64,000 bases of DNA, from positions 1,612,001 to 1,676,000 of the forward strand of contig CAXXUZ010000003.1 of NCBI GenBank assembly GCA_963667605.2, in the 5' to 3' direction. The position numbers were made by a program, and so were the translations under genes. This document shows positions 16,677 to 25,391 of this stretch, one piece after another. Source of the stretch: JADLGL01 sp963667605. GTDB taxonomy: Bacteria > Pseudomonadota > Alphaproteobacteria > Rhizobiales > Kaistiaceae. Under the pieces are notes generated by a model. The model saw only the letters and a list, made by a program, of their open reading frames with translations, was not told the origin of the DNA and made no database searches. How positions within the stretch are numbered: position 1 is the first letter of the stretch; each line of letters begins with the position of its first letter.

Positions 16677-18140
16677 ATGCTCGACATCAAATGGATACGC
16701 CAGAACTCCGGCGCATTGGATCGAGCGCTCGCCAATCGCGGCGCCGGGAAGGCGGCGGAGCGGTTGATCGCCCTTGACGAGGCGCGTCGCGAGCACGTCG
16801 TCAGCCTCCAGGAAGCCCAGCAGCAGCGAAACGCGGCCTCCAAGGAGATCGGCAAGGCCAAAGCAACCGGCGATGAGGCAAAAGCGAAGGCCCTGATTGA
16901 CGAAGTCGCCAAGCTGAAATCGTTGTTGCAGGACGGCGAGGAGGAGCAGCGCCGGCTCGACAAGGAACTCCACGACGCTCTGGCCGAGGTTCCCAACGTC
17001 CCAGCGGACGACGTCCCTGTCGGGTCGGACGAGAACGCGAATGTCGAGCTGCACCGCTGGGGCGAGATGCCGGGCAAGGGCGGAGCGGAGCGACCGAGCA
17101 ATCGGCCGGATTGGCCGTCCAAATTCCAGCCGAAGGAGCATTTCGACATCGGCGAGGCCCTCGGCGGCATGGATTTCGAGACCGCAGCCAAGCTGTCCGG
17201 CTCACGCTTCGTGGTGCTCCGCGGCCAATTGGCGCGGTTGGAACGCGCCCTCGGCCAATTTATGCTCGACCTCCACACTGGCGTGTACGGCTATGTGGAG
17301 GTTCAGCCGCCATTGATGGTTAGGGATGAGGCGCTGTTCGGGACGGCGCAGCTGCCTAAGTTTGCCGATGACCAATTTGTTGCGCTTGGTCAACGAGAGC
17401 ACATTGGGGTCGCAGTTTGGGGTCGTGTATTTCCGCGTGCCAGGTCGGAAGGGCTTGATCCAGAAGATTACGCTGCCAATGAGGATCGCCTCCAAGAACT
17501 GTACGACGAAGAAAGGTTATATGAGCCTCGATACAACCGCTTTTGGCTCATCCCGACCGCCGAAGTGCCGCTCACCAATCTCGTTCGCGAATCCATCCTC
17601 TCCGAGGACGAGCTGCCGCTCCGCTACGCGGCGCTGACGCCGTGCTTCCGCTCGGAGGCCGGGGCCGCCGGCAAGGACACAAGAGGCATGATGCGGCAAC
17701 ACCAATTCGACAAGGTGGAATTGGTTTCGATCACCACTCCGGAACAATCTCTCGAAGAGCATGAGCGGATGCTCGCTTCCGCCGAGGAGGTGCTGAAGCG
17801 CCTCGACCTCCATTACCGTGTGATGACATTGTCGACTGGCGATATCGGCTTCGCCGCCGAGAAGACTTGGGACATTGAGGTCTGGCTTCCGGGGCAGGGC
17901 GCCCATCGCGAAATCTCGTCGGTCTCTCGCTGCGGCGATTTCCAGGCCCGGCGTATGGACGCTCGCTATAGGGCCGCTGATGGCAAGATCCACCACGTCA
18001 ACACCCTCAATGGCTCCGGCATCGCTGTCGGCCGAGCATTGATCGCGGTCATGGAGGCCTATCAGAACGAGGACGGATCGGTCACTGTCCCGTCAGTTTT
18101 GGCGCCCTATATGGCGGGCATCGAGAAGATCGAACGATAG
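16677..18140 (+). CDS. serS: Seryl-tRNA synthetase with an extended insertion
   Basis: A class II synthetase for tRNA(Ser), and for selenocysteine tRNA where present. The N-terminal coiled-coil arm spans about residues 30-105, motif 2 is TPCFRSEAGAAGKDTRGMMRQHQF and motif 3 GSGIAVGRALIAVMEA. At 487 residues it is longer than the usual 420-430 because about 55 residues separate LPKFADDQF (about 227) from FWLIPTAEVPLTN (about 288), where the E. coli enzyme has roughly 15. The reading frame is uninterrupted, and the catalytic motifs flanking the insertion are intact. Confidence 0.95.
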   Translation: MLDIKWIRQNSGALDRALANRGAGKAAERLIALDEARREHVVSLQEAQQQRNAASKEIGKAKATGDEAKAKALIDEVAKLKSLLQDGEEEQRRLDKELHDALAEVPNVPADDVPVGSDENANVELHRWGEMPGKGGAERPSNRPDWPSKFQPKEHFDIGEALGGMDFETAAKLSGSRFVVLRGQLARLERALGQFMLDLHTGVYGYVEVQPPLMVRDEALFGTAQLPKFADDQFVALGQREHIGVAVWGRVFPRARSEGLDPEDYAANEDRLQELYDEERLYEPRYNRFWLIPTAEVPLTNLVRESILSEDELPLRYAALTPCFRSEAGAAGKDTRGMMRQHQFDKVELVSITTPEQSLEEHERMLASAEEVLKRLDLHYRVMTLSTGDIGFAAEKTWDIEVWLPGQGAHREISSVSRCGDFQARRMDARYRAADGKIHHVNTLNGSGIAVGRALIAVMEAYQNEDGSVTVPSVLAPYMAGIEKIER

Positions 18141-18158
18141 CGCGGGTCTCTGAGTTTC

Positions 18159-18950
18159 ATGCGTATCCTGATCACCAATGATGATGGCATCGACGCCGCG
18201 GGACTTGCGGTTCTGGAGCGGGTCGCAGCCGCCATTTCCGACGAGGTTTGGGTCGTAGCTCCCGATTCCGATCAAAGCGGGCTGTCGCATTCGCTGACGC
18301 TTGGCGATCCGCTCCGACTGCGCGAATTGGGCAATCGTCGCTTCGCGCTGAAGGGGACGCCGAGCGACTGCATCATCATGGCGACACGGCAGATCATCGC
18401 CGATAAGCCCGATTTGGTGCTTTCCGGCGTCAATGCCGGCCAAAATACCGCCGACGACGTGACCTATTCCGGCACCGTGGCGGGCGCCATCGAGGGTGCG
18501 CTGATGGGCATTCCGTCGATTGCCTTCAGCCTGGCCTTCGATCCCGATACTAAAGGTGGCCTGCAATGGGAGACTGCGGAGGCTTTCGCTCCCGAAGTTA
18601 TCCGACGCCTCCTTGATTTCGGGTTCCCCGACGCGGTCCTCTACAATGTCAACTTCCCCGACATATCGCCGGATAAGGTGACCGGGATCGATTCCACCAA
18701 GCAAGGCCGGCTGATCCATAGCCTGTACATCGACGAACGGACCGACCCCCGCGGTACCAAATATTATTGGCTCGGCTATCGCCGCCGGCGCAGCGAACGA
18801 GCGCCGGGCACTGACCTCCTTTCGGTCGAATCGGGAAATGTTTCGATCACTCCGCTGCGGCTCGATTTCACCGATCACGAGCTGGCCGAGCGCCTTGCCC
18901 AGCATCTTGACGTCAACAAGCTGCTGGCTGCGGGTCGAGCTGCCGGATGA
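18159..18950 (+). CDS. surE: 5'/3'-nucleotidase SurE
   Basis: A metal-dependent nucleoside monophosphate phosphatase linked to stationary-phase survival. The N-terminal MRILITNDDGIDAAG contains the metal ligands Asn and Asp-Asp. VVAPDSDQSGLSHSLT and VLSGVNAGQNTADDVTYSGTVAGAIEG are the other SurE signatures. The length (263 residues) is normal. It overlaps pcm by 4 bp, the classical surE-pcm operon. Confidence 0.96.
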   Translation: MRILITNDDGIDAAGLAVLERVAAAISDEVWVVAPDSDQSGLSHSLTLGDPLRLRELGNRRFALKGTPSDCIIMATRQIIADKPDLVLSGVNAGQNTADDVTYSGTVAGAIEGALMGIPSIAFSLAFDPDTKGGLQWETAEAFAPEVIRRLLDFGFPDAVLYNVNFPDISPDKVTGIDSTKQGRLIHSLYIDERTDPRGTKYYWLGYRRRRSERAPGTDLLSVESGNVSITPLRLDFTDHELAERLAQHLDVNKLLAAGRAAG

Positions 18951-19630
18951 ACGATCGCGTCGAGCCGGACACCGGGATCGCCGACCCGGAGATTGATCGC
19001 GTCGCGGTCGCCGATTTTCTCCTCCGCCTCCGCCGGCGAGGCATCACCGATCGGCGCATCCTGTCAGCAATGGAAGCGGTGCCGCGCCGATTGTTCGTCC
19101 CCCATGAGGCACGCGACACAGCCTATCTAGAGCGGGCGCTGCCGATCGAATGCGGCCAGACCATCTCCGCCCCGGAGCTGGTCGCCCAAATGACCGTCGC
19201 GCTTGATTGCCAGCCGGAGCACCAAGTGCTCGAAATCGGCACCGGCAGCGGCTATCAGGCCGCGATCCTGTCGCACTTGGCGAGCCACGTGTACACGATC
19301 GACCGGTTCCGCACTTTGGTCGAACTCGCCGAACTCCGCTTCCGCACTCTGCGGATCGACAACATCACCGCCATCGTCGGCGACGGCACGCTCGGCTGGC
19401 CGGCCAACGCCACTTTCGACCGCATCATCCTCACCGCCGCGACCGAGGAAGTGCCGCCGGCGCTGTTCGAGCAGCTCCGCCCGGTTGGGATTCTGGTGGC
19501 GCCGGTCGGTCCAACCGAAACCACCCAATCTCTCTTGCGATACGTGAAGTCGGAGAGCGGAATTACCGAATCGAAACTGGCGGAAGTTCGTTTCGTGCCG
19601 CTAATTCCCGGCAAGGCGGCGAGGCTTTAA
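18947..19630 (+). CDS. pcm: Protein-L-isoaspartate O-methyltransferase
   Basis: Repairs isoaspartyl residues in aged proteins with S-adenosylmethionine. The SAM-binding motif I is VLEIGTGSGYQAAILS, preceded by CGQTISAPELVAQMTVAL, which is diagnostic for PCMT, and followed by VGDGTLGWPANATFDRIILTAA. The length of 227 residues is standard. ATG overlaps the surE stop. Together with SurE it forms a damage-survival pair. Confidence 0.95.
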   Translation: MNDRVEPDTGIADPEIDRVAVADFLLRLRRRGITDRRILSAMEAVPRRLFVPHEARDTAYLERALPIECGQTISAPELVAQMTVALDCQPEHQVLEIGTGSGYQAAILSHLASHVYTIDRFRTLVELAELRFRTLRIDNITAIVGDGTLGWPANATFDRIILTAATEEVPPALFEQLRPVGILVAPVGPTETTQSLLRYVKSESGITESKLAEVRFVPLIPGKAARL

Positions 19631-19695
19631 GCCTTTCTCAACGTTACTATCCCATTTTTCGCGACTGTTGTTTTGCGTCTTTCGCGAGTAGTCGA

Positions 19696-20934
19696 ATGCT
19701 CAGTTCCGTCACCGCCTCCTCCCGGCCTCGTCTTTTTTACCAGGTGGCCGCGGTGGCGGTTCTGGCAGCAATCACAGCCGGTTGCAGCAGTTCGCTGTTC
19801 GACAGCAAGCTGTTTACTGGCGCCACCGACGGTGCCATAGCGCAGACCGCCTACAATCAACCGATGCCGCCAGCGCTGGTAGGGTCCAGTCCGGTTTCGG
19901 TCGACCAACCCAATCTAATTGCGGTAGCCGGGCTACCTCCCACGGTTGGCTCGCCGGTCAACTACAATCCGACACCGGCCGGGCAGCCGATCGCGGCCGC
20001 GCCGGCAGCCGGAATTCAGCAGGGCTCGGTCATCACGGTTGGCGCCGGCGATACGCTCTTCAGTCTGGCCAGGACCAACGGCGTGTCGGTCGCGGCAATC
20101 GCCGCTGCTAACGGTCTGACTCAGACCTCGACCTTGACCATCGGCCAGCGGCTAACAATTCCGGCCCCCGGGGCCACCGCGGCGCTGGGCACGCCTCCGG
20201 CTCCTTTGGGTGTGATTCCGGCCAATCAGACCGAGCCGCAGGCCGCTGCCGCCCAATCCTCGGGCATCCACGTCGTTCGGACCGGCGAGACTATCTACAG
20301 CATCGCTCTCCGCTATGGCGTGTCGCCCAACACCCTGGCCGCCGCGAACAACATACCTTCAGCGGATCTCGTTCAAGTCGGCCAGAGCTTGGTCATCCCC
20401 GGCACCAACGCGACAAACGTGACACCGCCCGCGGCGCCGCCTGCCAATCCGCAGGTCGCCGTGGTCGAGACCAACAACGTCGTGACCGACGCTGCTCCGG
20501 CTCAGATCGCCGCACTGCCGGCAGCAGCCGTCAACGCCGATCCGCCGTCGCTGACGGGGACGAGTTTCCGTTGGCCGGTCCGCGGTCGCGTGATCTCCGA
20601 TTTTGGGCCAAAGCCAGGTGGCGAACGGAATGACGGTATCAATTTATCGGTTCCAATGGGTACCGAGATCCACGCCGCCGAGGCCGGGGTGGTGATTTAT
20701 GCCGGCAATGGCATCGCCGGCTATGGCAATCTCATCTTGGTCGAGCATGCCGAGAATTGGGTCACTGCTTACGCCCATACCAGCGAGATACTGGTTCAGC
20801 GCGACGATGTCATTCAGCGCGGCCAGGTGATCGCACTTGCCGGCAACACCGGCTCAGTCACCGCGTCGCAGCTGCATTTCGAGCTGCGCCGCGGCACGGT
20901 TCCGGTCAACCCGCTCGACTATTTGACCGATTAG
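19696..20934 (+). CDS. LysM/LytM-domain outer-membrane lipoprotein (NlpD/DipM-like amidase activator)
   Basis: A 412-residue envelope protein. ATG 19696 gives a lipoprotein signal ending in AAITAGC, with Cys as the acylation site. Two LysM domains follow (ITVGAGDTLFSLARTNGV and IHVVRTGETIYSIALRYGV), then a C-terminal M23/LytM domain (WPVRGRVISDFG ... SQLHFELRRGTVPVNPLDYL). The first metal-binding motif HxGxD of active M23 enzymes is replaced by NDGIN, so the domain is probably non-catalytic and activates amidases during division, as in NlpD, EnvC and DipM. A much longer in-frame reading from 19207 overlaps pcm and is rejected. Confidence 0.9.
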   Translation: MLSSVTASSRPRLFYQVAAVAVLAAITAGCSSSLFDSKLFTGATDGAIAQTAYNQPMPPALVGSSPVSVDQPNLIAVAGLPPTVGSPVNYNPTPAGQPIAAAPAAGIQQGSVITVGAGDTLFSLARTNGVSVAAIAAANGLTQTSTLTIGQRLTIPAPGATAALGTPPAPLGVIPANQTEPQAAAAQSSGIHVVRTGETIYSIALRYGVSPNTLAAANNIPSADLVQVGQSLVIPGTNATNVTPPAAPPANPQVAVVETNNVVTDAAPAQIAALPAAAVNADPPSLTGTSFRWPVRGRVISDFGPKPGGERNDGINLSVPMGTEIHAAEAGVVIYAGNGIAGYGNLILVEHAENWVTAYAHTSEILVQRDDVIQRGQVIALAGNTGSVTASQLHFELRRGTVPVNPLDYLTD

Positions 20935-21807
20935 GACGAACCACGATCGGCGCCGTCGAGTCGGATACCGAGCCGGCCGGCGAGGTCAAGACTGAAGTGC
21001 CAGGCGACGCGACCTGAGCGCACGCCTCGAGTGACCGACCATCCCAGTTCCTCGGCAACGATTTGATCATCGCCGTCGAGACCGAAATAGTCGCCATAGC
21101 CACGCACCATTTCGAGATATTCATCCTGGCTACAGCCAAGGAAGCCAAGCCAGAGGCCAAAACGGTCGCTCAGGGACACCTTCTCCTCTACCGCTTCATG
21201 GGGCACCAACGCGGTCGACAGCTCGTTCTCCCTCACCTCGCGCGGAATCAGATGCCGGCGATTCGAGGTGGCATAGAAAATAGTGTTTGTCGGACTCCCA
21301 TCGATCCCGCCGTCGAGCGCAGCCTTCAGCGATTTGAACTCGGATTCTCCAGCTCCGAAGGATAGATCGTCACAGAAAAACAGGAAGCGCCCTTCGCCAG
21401 ACCGCGACACCGCCGTCAATTTCGGCAGGGAATTGATATCCTCGCGGTGAATCTGGAGCAGCTTGAGTTCGCCGACTTCACGATTGATCTCGGCGTGAGC
21501 AGCTTTGACCAGCGAGCTCTTGCCCATCCCCCGCGCGGCGCACAGCAATGCGTTGTTGGCGGGCAGGCCGTTGGCGAAGCGGCGGGTGTTACCGAGCGAC
21601 AGGTCGCGTACATGGTCAATTCCCTTGAGCAATGTGAGATCGACCCGCTTGACAATTGGGCACCGGCCTCAATCGCCGCCGCTCCGGCTCCCAGAGAAAA
21701 GCCTCCGCGGCACTGAAATCGGGGTGAGGATTAGGGCCTGGTGCCAGTCGATTAAGGACCGCCGAAAGGCGATCGAGTCGCTCGACGAGCGGGTCGCGTT
21801 CAGGCAT
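20931..21807 (-). pseudogene. DUF815-family AAA+ ATPase, single-base frameshift
   Basis: A minus-strand gene converging on the LytM lipoprotein. The N-terminal piece (21807 to about 21656) reads DPLVERLDRLSAVLNRLAP ... AEAFLWEPERRRLRPVPN. Family continuity resumes one frame over with VKRVDLTLLKGIDHVRDL and runs to 20931, including a P-loop (AARGMGKSSLVKAA), the FFCDDLSF Walker B-like strand and TSNRRHLIPRE. Removing one T at about 21655 joins the two in frame. DUF815 proteins are uncharacterised P-loop ATPases conserved near yajC in alphaproteobacteria. Without the shift the protein would be about 290 residues, the family length. Confidence 0.82.
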
Positions 21808-21989
21808 TCAGCACCGAATCCACACCGCGCAAGCACACTGGGTTGACCGTCACCAACGGAGCCGACGAAGCTGTTTGCCAGCCCCAGGTGCCATCGCTAT
21901 AGTCCGCGCCAGTTTCTCGGCTGCGAGGGCCACCCGCAACCGGCGCCGAGAAACGTTCATCGCTCAATTCGGAATGTGAGGAGCCGTCG

Positions 21990-22334
21990 ATGTTGGTGAC
22001 ACCAGCCTTTGCCCAGGACGCCGGGGCCGCAGATCCGACCAGCGGACTGCTCTCCATGGTGCCGCTCCTGCTCATTTTCGGCATCATGTTCTATTTCATG
22101 ATCTTTCGCCCGCAGCAGCAGCGGATGAAGACCCACCGCGAAATGATCGCGAAGGTGCGCCGCGGCGACACTGTTGTGACCTCTGGCGGCATCATTGGCA
22201 AGGTTTCCAGGGTGGTCGCCGAGGGCGACGAGGAACTGCAATTGGAGATCGCCGAAGGCACCAGGGTACGGGTGTCGCGGCAGATGGTGGCCGAGGTCCG
22301 CTCCAAAGCCGAACCGGTGAAGGAAAACAGTTGA
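21990..22334 (+). CDS. yajC: Preprotein translocase subunit YajC
   Basis: Accessory membrane subunit of the SecDF-YajC complex. It has one transmembrane helix (SMVPLLLIFGIMFYFMIF) followed by the signature RPQQQRMKTHREM, and a cytoplasmic beta-rich domain with GDTVVTSGGIIGKV. It is 114 residues. It sits directly upstream of secD and secF, the standard operon order. Confidence 0.95.
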   Translation: MLVTPAFAQDAGAADPTSGLLSMVPLLLIFGIMFYFMIFRPQQQRMKTHREMIAKVRRGDTVVTSGGIIGKVSRVVAEGDEELQLEIAEGTRVRVSRQMVAEVRSKAEPVKENS

Positions 22335-22360
22335 CAATCGGCCGGCCGGAGTAACCAGCA

Positions 22361-23986
22361 ATGCTGCATCTCAGCCGATGGTCGATTGGCTTCATCCTCG
22401 GCGTGGTCCTTGTCGCGATCGCGCTTCTGGTTCCCAATTTCTTCTCCGAGGAGACGGTCGAGGGCTGGCCCAACTGGATGCCAAAGTCCCAGATCGTGCT
22501 CGGGCTCGATCTTCAGGGCGGATCCTATTTGCTCTATCAGTTGGATCGCGAGGAGTTCGTCGCCGATCAGCTGGTAACCCTCGCCGGGGAGGTGCGCAGC
22601 GCACTCAATCAGGAGCCACGGATCGGTTATACCGGCCTTAGCTCGCGCGAGCAGGTTGAACAAAACCGGGCCGTCCAGGTCCGCATCAGCGATCTTAGCC
22701 AACTGGACGGGGCGCGGGAGCGCCTCGAAGATCTTCGCAACCCGCTATCGGCCGCTCTGTTCGGCGGCCCTGCCACATTGGAATACGATCTTTCGATTGC
22801 CGACGACGGACTTGCCCGTTTCACCTATTCCGATGCGGGGCTGACAGACCGCGTTCGGTCTCTGATCCAGCAATCGATCGAGGTGATCGGCAAGCGCGTC
22901 AACGAACTCGGTACCACCGAGCCCGCGATCCAGCGCCAAGGTGATGACCGCATTCTGGTCGAGGTGCCCGGTCTCGACGATCCGCAGCGGCTGAAGGATC
23001 TGATCGGCCAGACCGCCGAAATGTCCTTCCATTTGGTCCAGGGGACCGGTCTGACAACGCTGGAGGCGGCCGAAGAAAACCGTGGCATTGGTCAACTCGT
23101 CTTCCCCGACGCCGCCAGTCCGTCGCTCGGCTATATTGTTGGCCCAGCGATGGTGCGCGGCCAGGACCTTATTGACGCTCAGGCTACTTTCAATCAACAG
23201 ACCGGAGAGCCGGTCGTCACCTTCCGCCTCAACACCACTGGTGCGAGAGCCTTTGCCGATGTCACTCAGACCAATACTGGACGGCAATTCGCCATCGTCC
23301 TCGACGATGCGATCATTTCCGCTCCCGTGATCAACGAGCCGATCCTCGGCGGCAACGGACAGATCAGCGGCGGTTTTTCGGTTCAAGACGCCAACGACCT
23401 TGCAATTCTCCTCCGCGCTGGCGCCTTGCCGGTGAAACTCACCATCATCGAAGAACGGACCATCGGTCCCGGGCTTGGCGAGGATTCGATCCGCGCCGGC
23501 CAGATCGCGGCGGCGATAGGAACCGTCGGCATCGTTGTCTTTATGGTTGTCGTCTACGGCTTCCTCGGGGTTCTCGCCAATATCGCTGTAATCCTCAATG
23601 TGACGATCCTTTTCTCGGTTATGACTTTGCTCGGGGCCACTTTGACGCTGCCGGGCATCGCCGGAATCGTCCTGATCGTCGGCACAGCTGTCGACGCCAA
23701 TGTGTTGATCTATGAGCGGATTCGAGAAGAATTTCGGGCTGGCCGATCGGCGATCCAAGCAATCGATCTCGGTTTCAAGCGGGCGTTGAACACCATTCTC
23801 GACGCCAACATCACCACGCTGATAGCCGCGATCGTCTTGTTCCAGTTTGGCTCCGGGCCGATCAAGGGTTTCGCCGTCACTCTTGGGATCGGCATTCTGA
23901 CGACGCTGTTCACGGCTTTTCTTATCACCCGTTTGATGGTCGCAACTTGGGTTCGTCGTCGGCGGCCGACGGCGATCACCATCTGA
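22361..23986 (+). CDS. secD: Protein translocase subunit SecD
   Basis: Uses the proton-motive force to pull exported proteins out of SecYEG. It has an N-terminal helix, the large periplasmic P1 domain (LGLDLQGGSYLLYQLD start; IGKRVNELGTTEPAIQRQGDDRILVEVPG) and C-terminal membrane helices with GTAVDANVLIYERIREEFRAG, the SecD fingerprint containing the helix-4 Asp required for proton coupling. It is 541 residues and is followed 19 bp later by secF. Confidence 0.97.
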   Translation: MLHLSRWSIGFILGVVLVAIALLVPNFFSEETVEGWPNWMPKSQIVLGLDLQGGSYLLYQLDREEFVADQLVTLAGEVRSALNQEPRIGYTGLSSREQVEQNRAVQVRISDLSQLDGARERLEDLRNPLSAALFGGPATLEYDLSIADDGLARFTYSDAGLTDRVRSLIQQSIEVIGKRVNELGTTEPAIQRQGDDRILVEVPGLDDPQRLKDLIGQTAEMSFHLVQGTGLTTLEAAEENRGIGQLVFPDAASPSLGYIVGPAMVRGQDLIDAQATFNQQTGEPVVTFRLNTTGARAFADVTQTNTGRQFAIVLDDAIISAPVINEPILGGNGQISGGFSVQDANDLAILLRAGALPVKLTIIEERTIGPGLGEDSIRAGQIAAAIGTVGIVVFMVVVYGFLGVLANIAVILNVTILFSVMTLLGATLTLPGIAGIVLIVGTAVDANVLIYERIREEFRAGRSAIQAIDLGFKRALNTILDANITTLIAAIVLFQFGSGPIKGFAVTLGIGILTTLFTAFLITRLMVATWVRRRRPTAITI

Positions 23987-24005
23987 AGTCGCGGAGTTCA
24001 AGATC

Positions 24006-24980
24006 ATGCCGCTCCGCATTATCCCGGACGACACCACCATCAAATTCATGTGGCTACGCCGGTTCACTTTCCCGGCGGCGCTGATCTTGTCCGTCCTTTC
24101 AGTTATCCTGTTCGTCTTCGTCGGCCCGAATTACGGTATCGATTTCCGCGGTGGCACCATGATGGTGTTGCAGCCGCCCGGGGCGGTTGTCACCACCGAG
24201 GACATCGCCGAAGTGCGCAGCCGGCTGGCTGTGCTCGATCTTGGTGATGTCGACGTTCAGACCCTCAGTGAGCTCGGCGGCGAGCAAAGCATCTCGATTC
24301 GGATCGAATTGACCGAGGGGGACGAAGCGGATCAATCGCAAGTCGTTGATCTCGTCCACACGGCGTTGAGCGACATGGGTGAGTTCCGCAGCGAAGAATT
24401 CGTTGGCCCGCGCGTTTCGGGGGAGCTCGCCCGGGACGGCATTATAGCCGCGGTGATCGCGATGCTCTCGATCATGATCTATGTCTGGTTCCGGTTTGAG
24501 TGGCAGTTCGCCGTGGGCGCGATCGCGGCCCTCCTCCATGACGTGCTGCTGACGCTCGGCTTCTTCGCACTCGTTAAGCTCGACTTCAATCTCTCTAGCA
24601 TTGCCGCGATTCTAACCATCGTCGGCTATTCCCTGAACGACACAGTCGTCGTTTACGACCGCATTCGCGAGACCCTGCGAAAATACAAGAAGGCGTCGGT
24701 TTCCGAACTGCTTGACCGGGCGATCAACGGAACATTGGCGCGAACCACGATTACCTCCCTCACGACTTGGGTCGTCCTGTGGTCGCTATTTGTCTTTGGC
24801 GGCGACGTGATCCGCTCCTTCGTCGCCGCGATGATTTTTGGTGTTGCCATTGGTACTTATTCCTCGATCTTCATTGCCGCGCCGGTGCTGATTTTCATGC
24901 GTCTTCGCAGCGAGCAGATGCAGCCGGTGATAGACAAGACCGATGCCGGAAGCGGGGCGACCAAGCCCGCCAGCGACTAG
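24006..24980 (+). CDS. secF: Protein translocase subunit SecF
   Basis: Forms the SecDF channel with SecD. It has 324 residues and six membrane helices. Signatures are GIDFRGGTMMVLQPP in the first periplasmic loop and TIVGYSLNDTVVVYDRIRETLRKY, the SecF equivalent of the SecD D-x-N element. The terminal helices IRSFVAAMIFGVAIGTYSSIFIAAP are typical. The next gene starts at the base after the stop codon, suggesting coupled translation. Confidence 0.97.
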   Translation: MPLRIIPDDTTIKFMWLRRFTFPAALILSVLSVILFVFVGPNYGIDFRGGTMMVLQPPGAVVTTEDIAEVRSRLAVLDLGDVDVQTLSELGGEQSISIRIELTEGDEADQSQVVDLVHTALSDMGEFRSEEFVGPRVSGELARDGIIAAVIAMLSIMIYVWFRFEWQFAVGAIAALLHDVLLTLGFFALVKLDFNLSSIAAILTIVGYSLNDTVVVYDRIRETLRKYKKASVSELLDRAINGTLARTTITSLTTWVVLWSLFVFGGDVIRSFVAAMIFGVAIGTYSSIFIAAPVLIFMRLRSEQMQPVIDKTDAGSGATKPASD

Positions 24981-25382
24981 ATGAACGGCCGGCGAACGCC
25001 GGGTACCGTGATCCGGCGGGCGCATTTCCCGAGCCGCGCTCCGATCGATGCCTATGGCAATACTGGCTTTCGCTTCGCCGCCATGTCGCATCGCGGCTCA
25101 ATTTTGTGCCTCCCCAGCGGCATTTACGGATGGCCGCCGACTTCCTTCCAGGGGATCGATCGAGAGACCCTGGCGCGTGTTTTCGATGAAGCGGCGGTGA
25201 TTGATGTCCTACTGATCGGCGCCGGCACCGCCCCGCAGCGCTTGATCCCGGAACTCGCCGGCGAACTCCGCGACGCTCGAATCTCGGCCGATACAATGAC
25301 CACCGGCGCAGCGGTTCGGACGTTCAATGTCCTCCTGGCGGAAGATCGCCAGGTGGCCGCTGCGCTGATCGCGGTGGACTGA
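24981..25382 (+). CDS. Mth938-domain protein (NDUFAF3-like)
   Basis: A 133-residue soluble protein of the Mth938/DUF498 family. Recognisable parts are the N-terminal IDAYGNTGFRFAAMSHRGSILCLPSGI, the central VLLIGAGTAPQRLIPELAG and the terminal MTTGAAVRTFNVLLAEDRQVAAALIAV. The mitochondrial member NDUFAF3 (C3orf60) assists complex I assembly, and this gene follows secF in many alphaproteobacteria. A bacterial role in complex I assembly is plausible by homology but not demonstrated here. It starts immediately after the secF stop. Confidence 0.88.
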   Translation: MNGRRTPGTVIRRAHFPSRAPIDAYGNTGFRFAAMSHRGSILCLPSGIYGWPPTSFQGIDRETLARVFDEAAVIDVLLIGAGTAPQRLIPELAGELRDARISADTMTTGAAVRTFNVLLAEDRQVAAALIAVD

Positions 25383-25391
25383 CCGGCTGAT

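Noticed and set aside
19207..19695. Long 5' extension of the LysM/LytM lipoprotein frame across pcm
   Set aside because: The extension is the out-of-frame reading of pcm; ATG 19696 gives a proper lipoprotein signal peptide.
22745..24067. 440-codon antisense frame under secD
   Set aside because: Very polar, low-complexity translation opposite the conserved SecD sequence; a GC-rich shadow.
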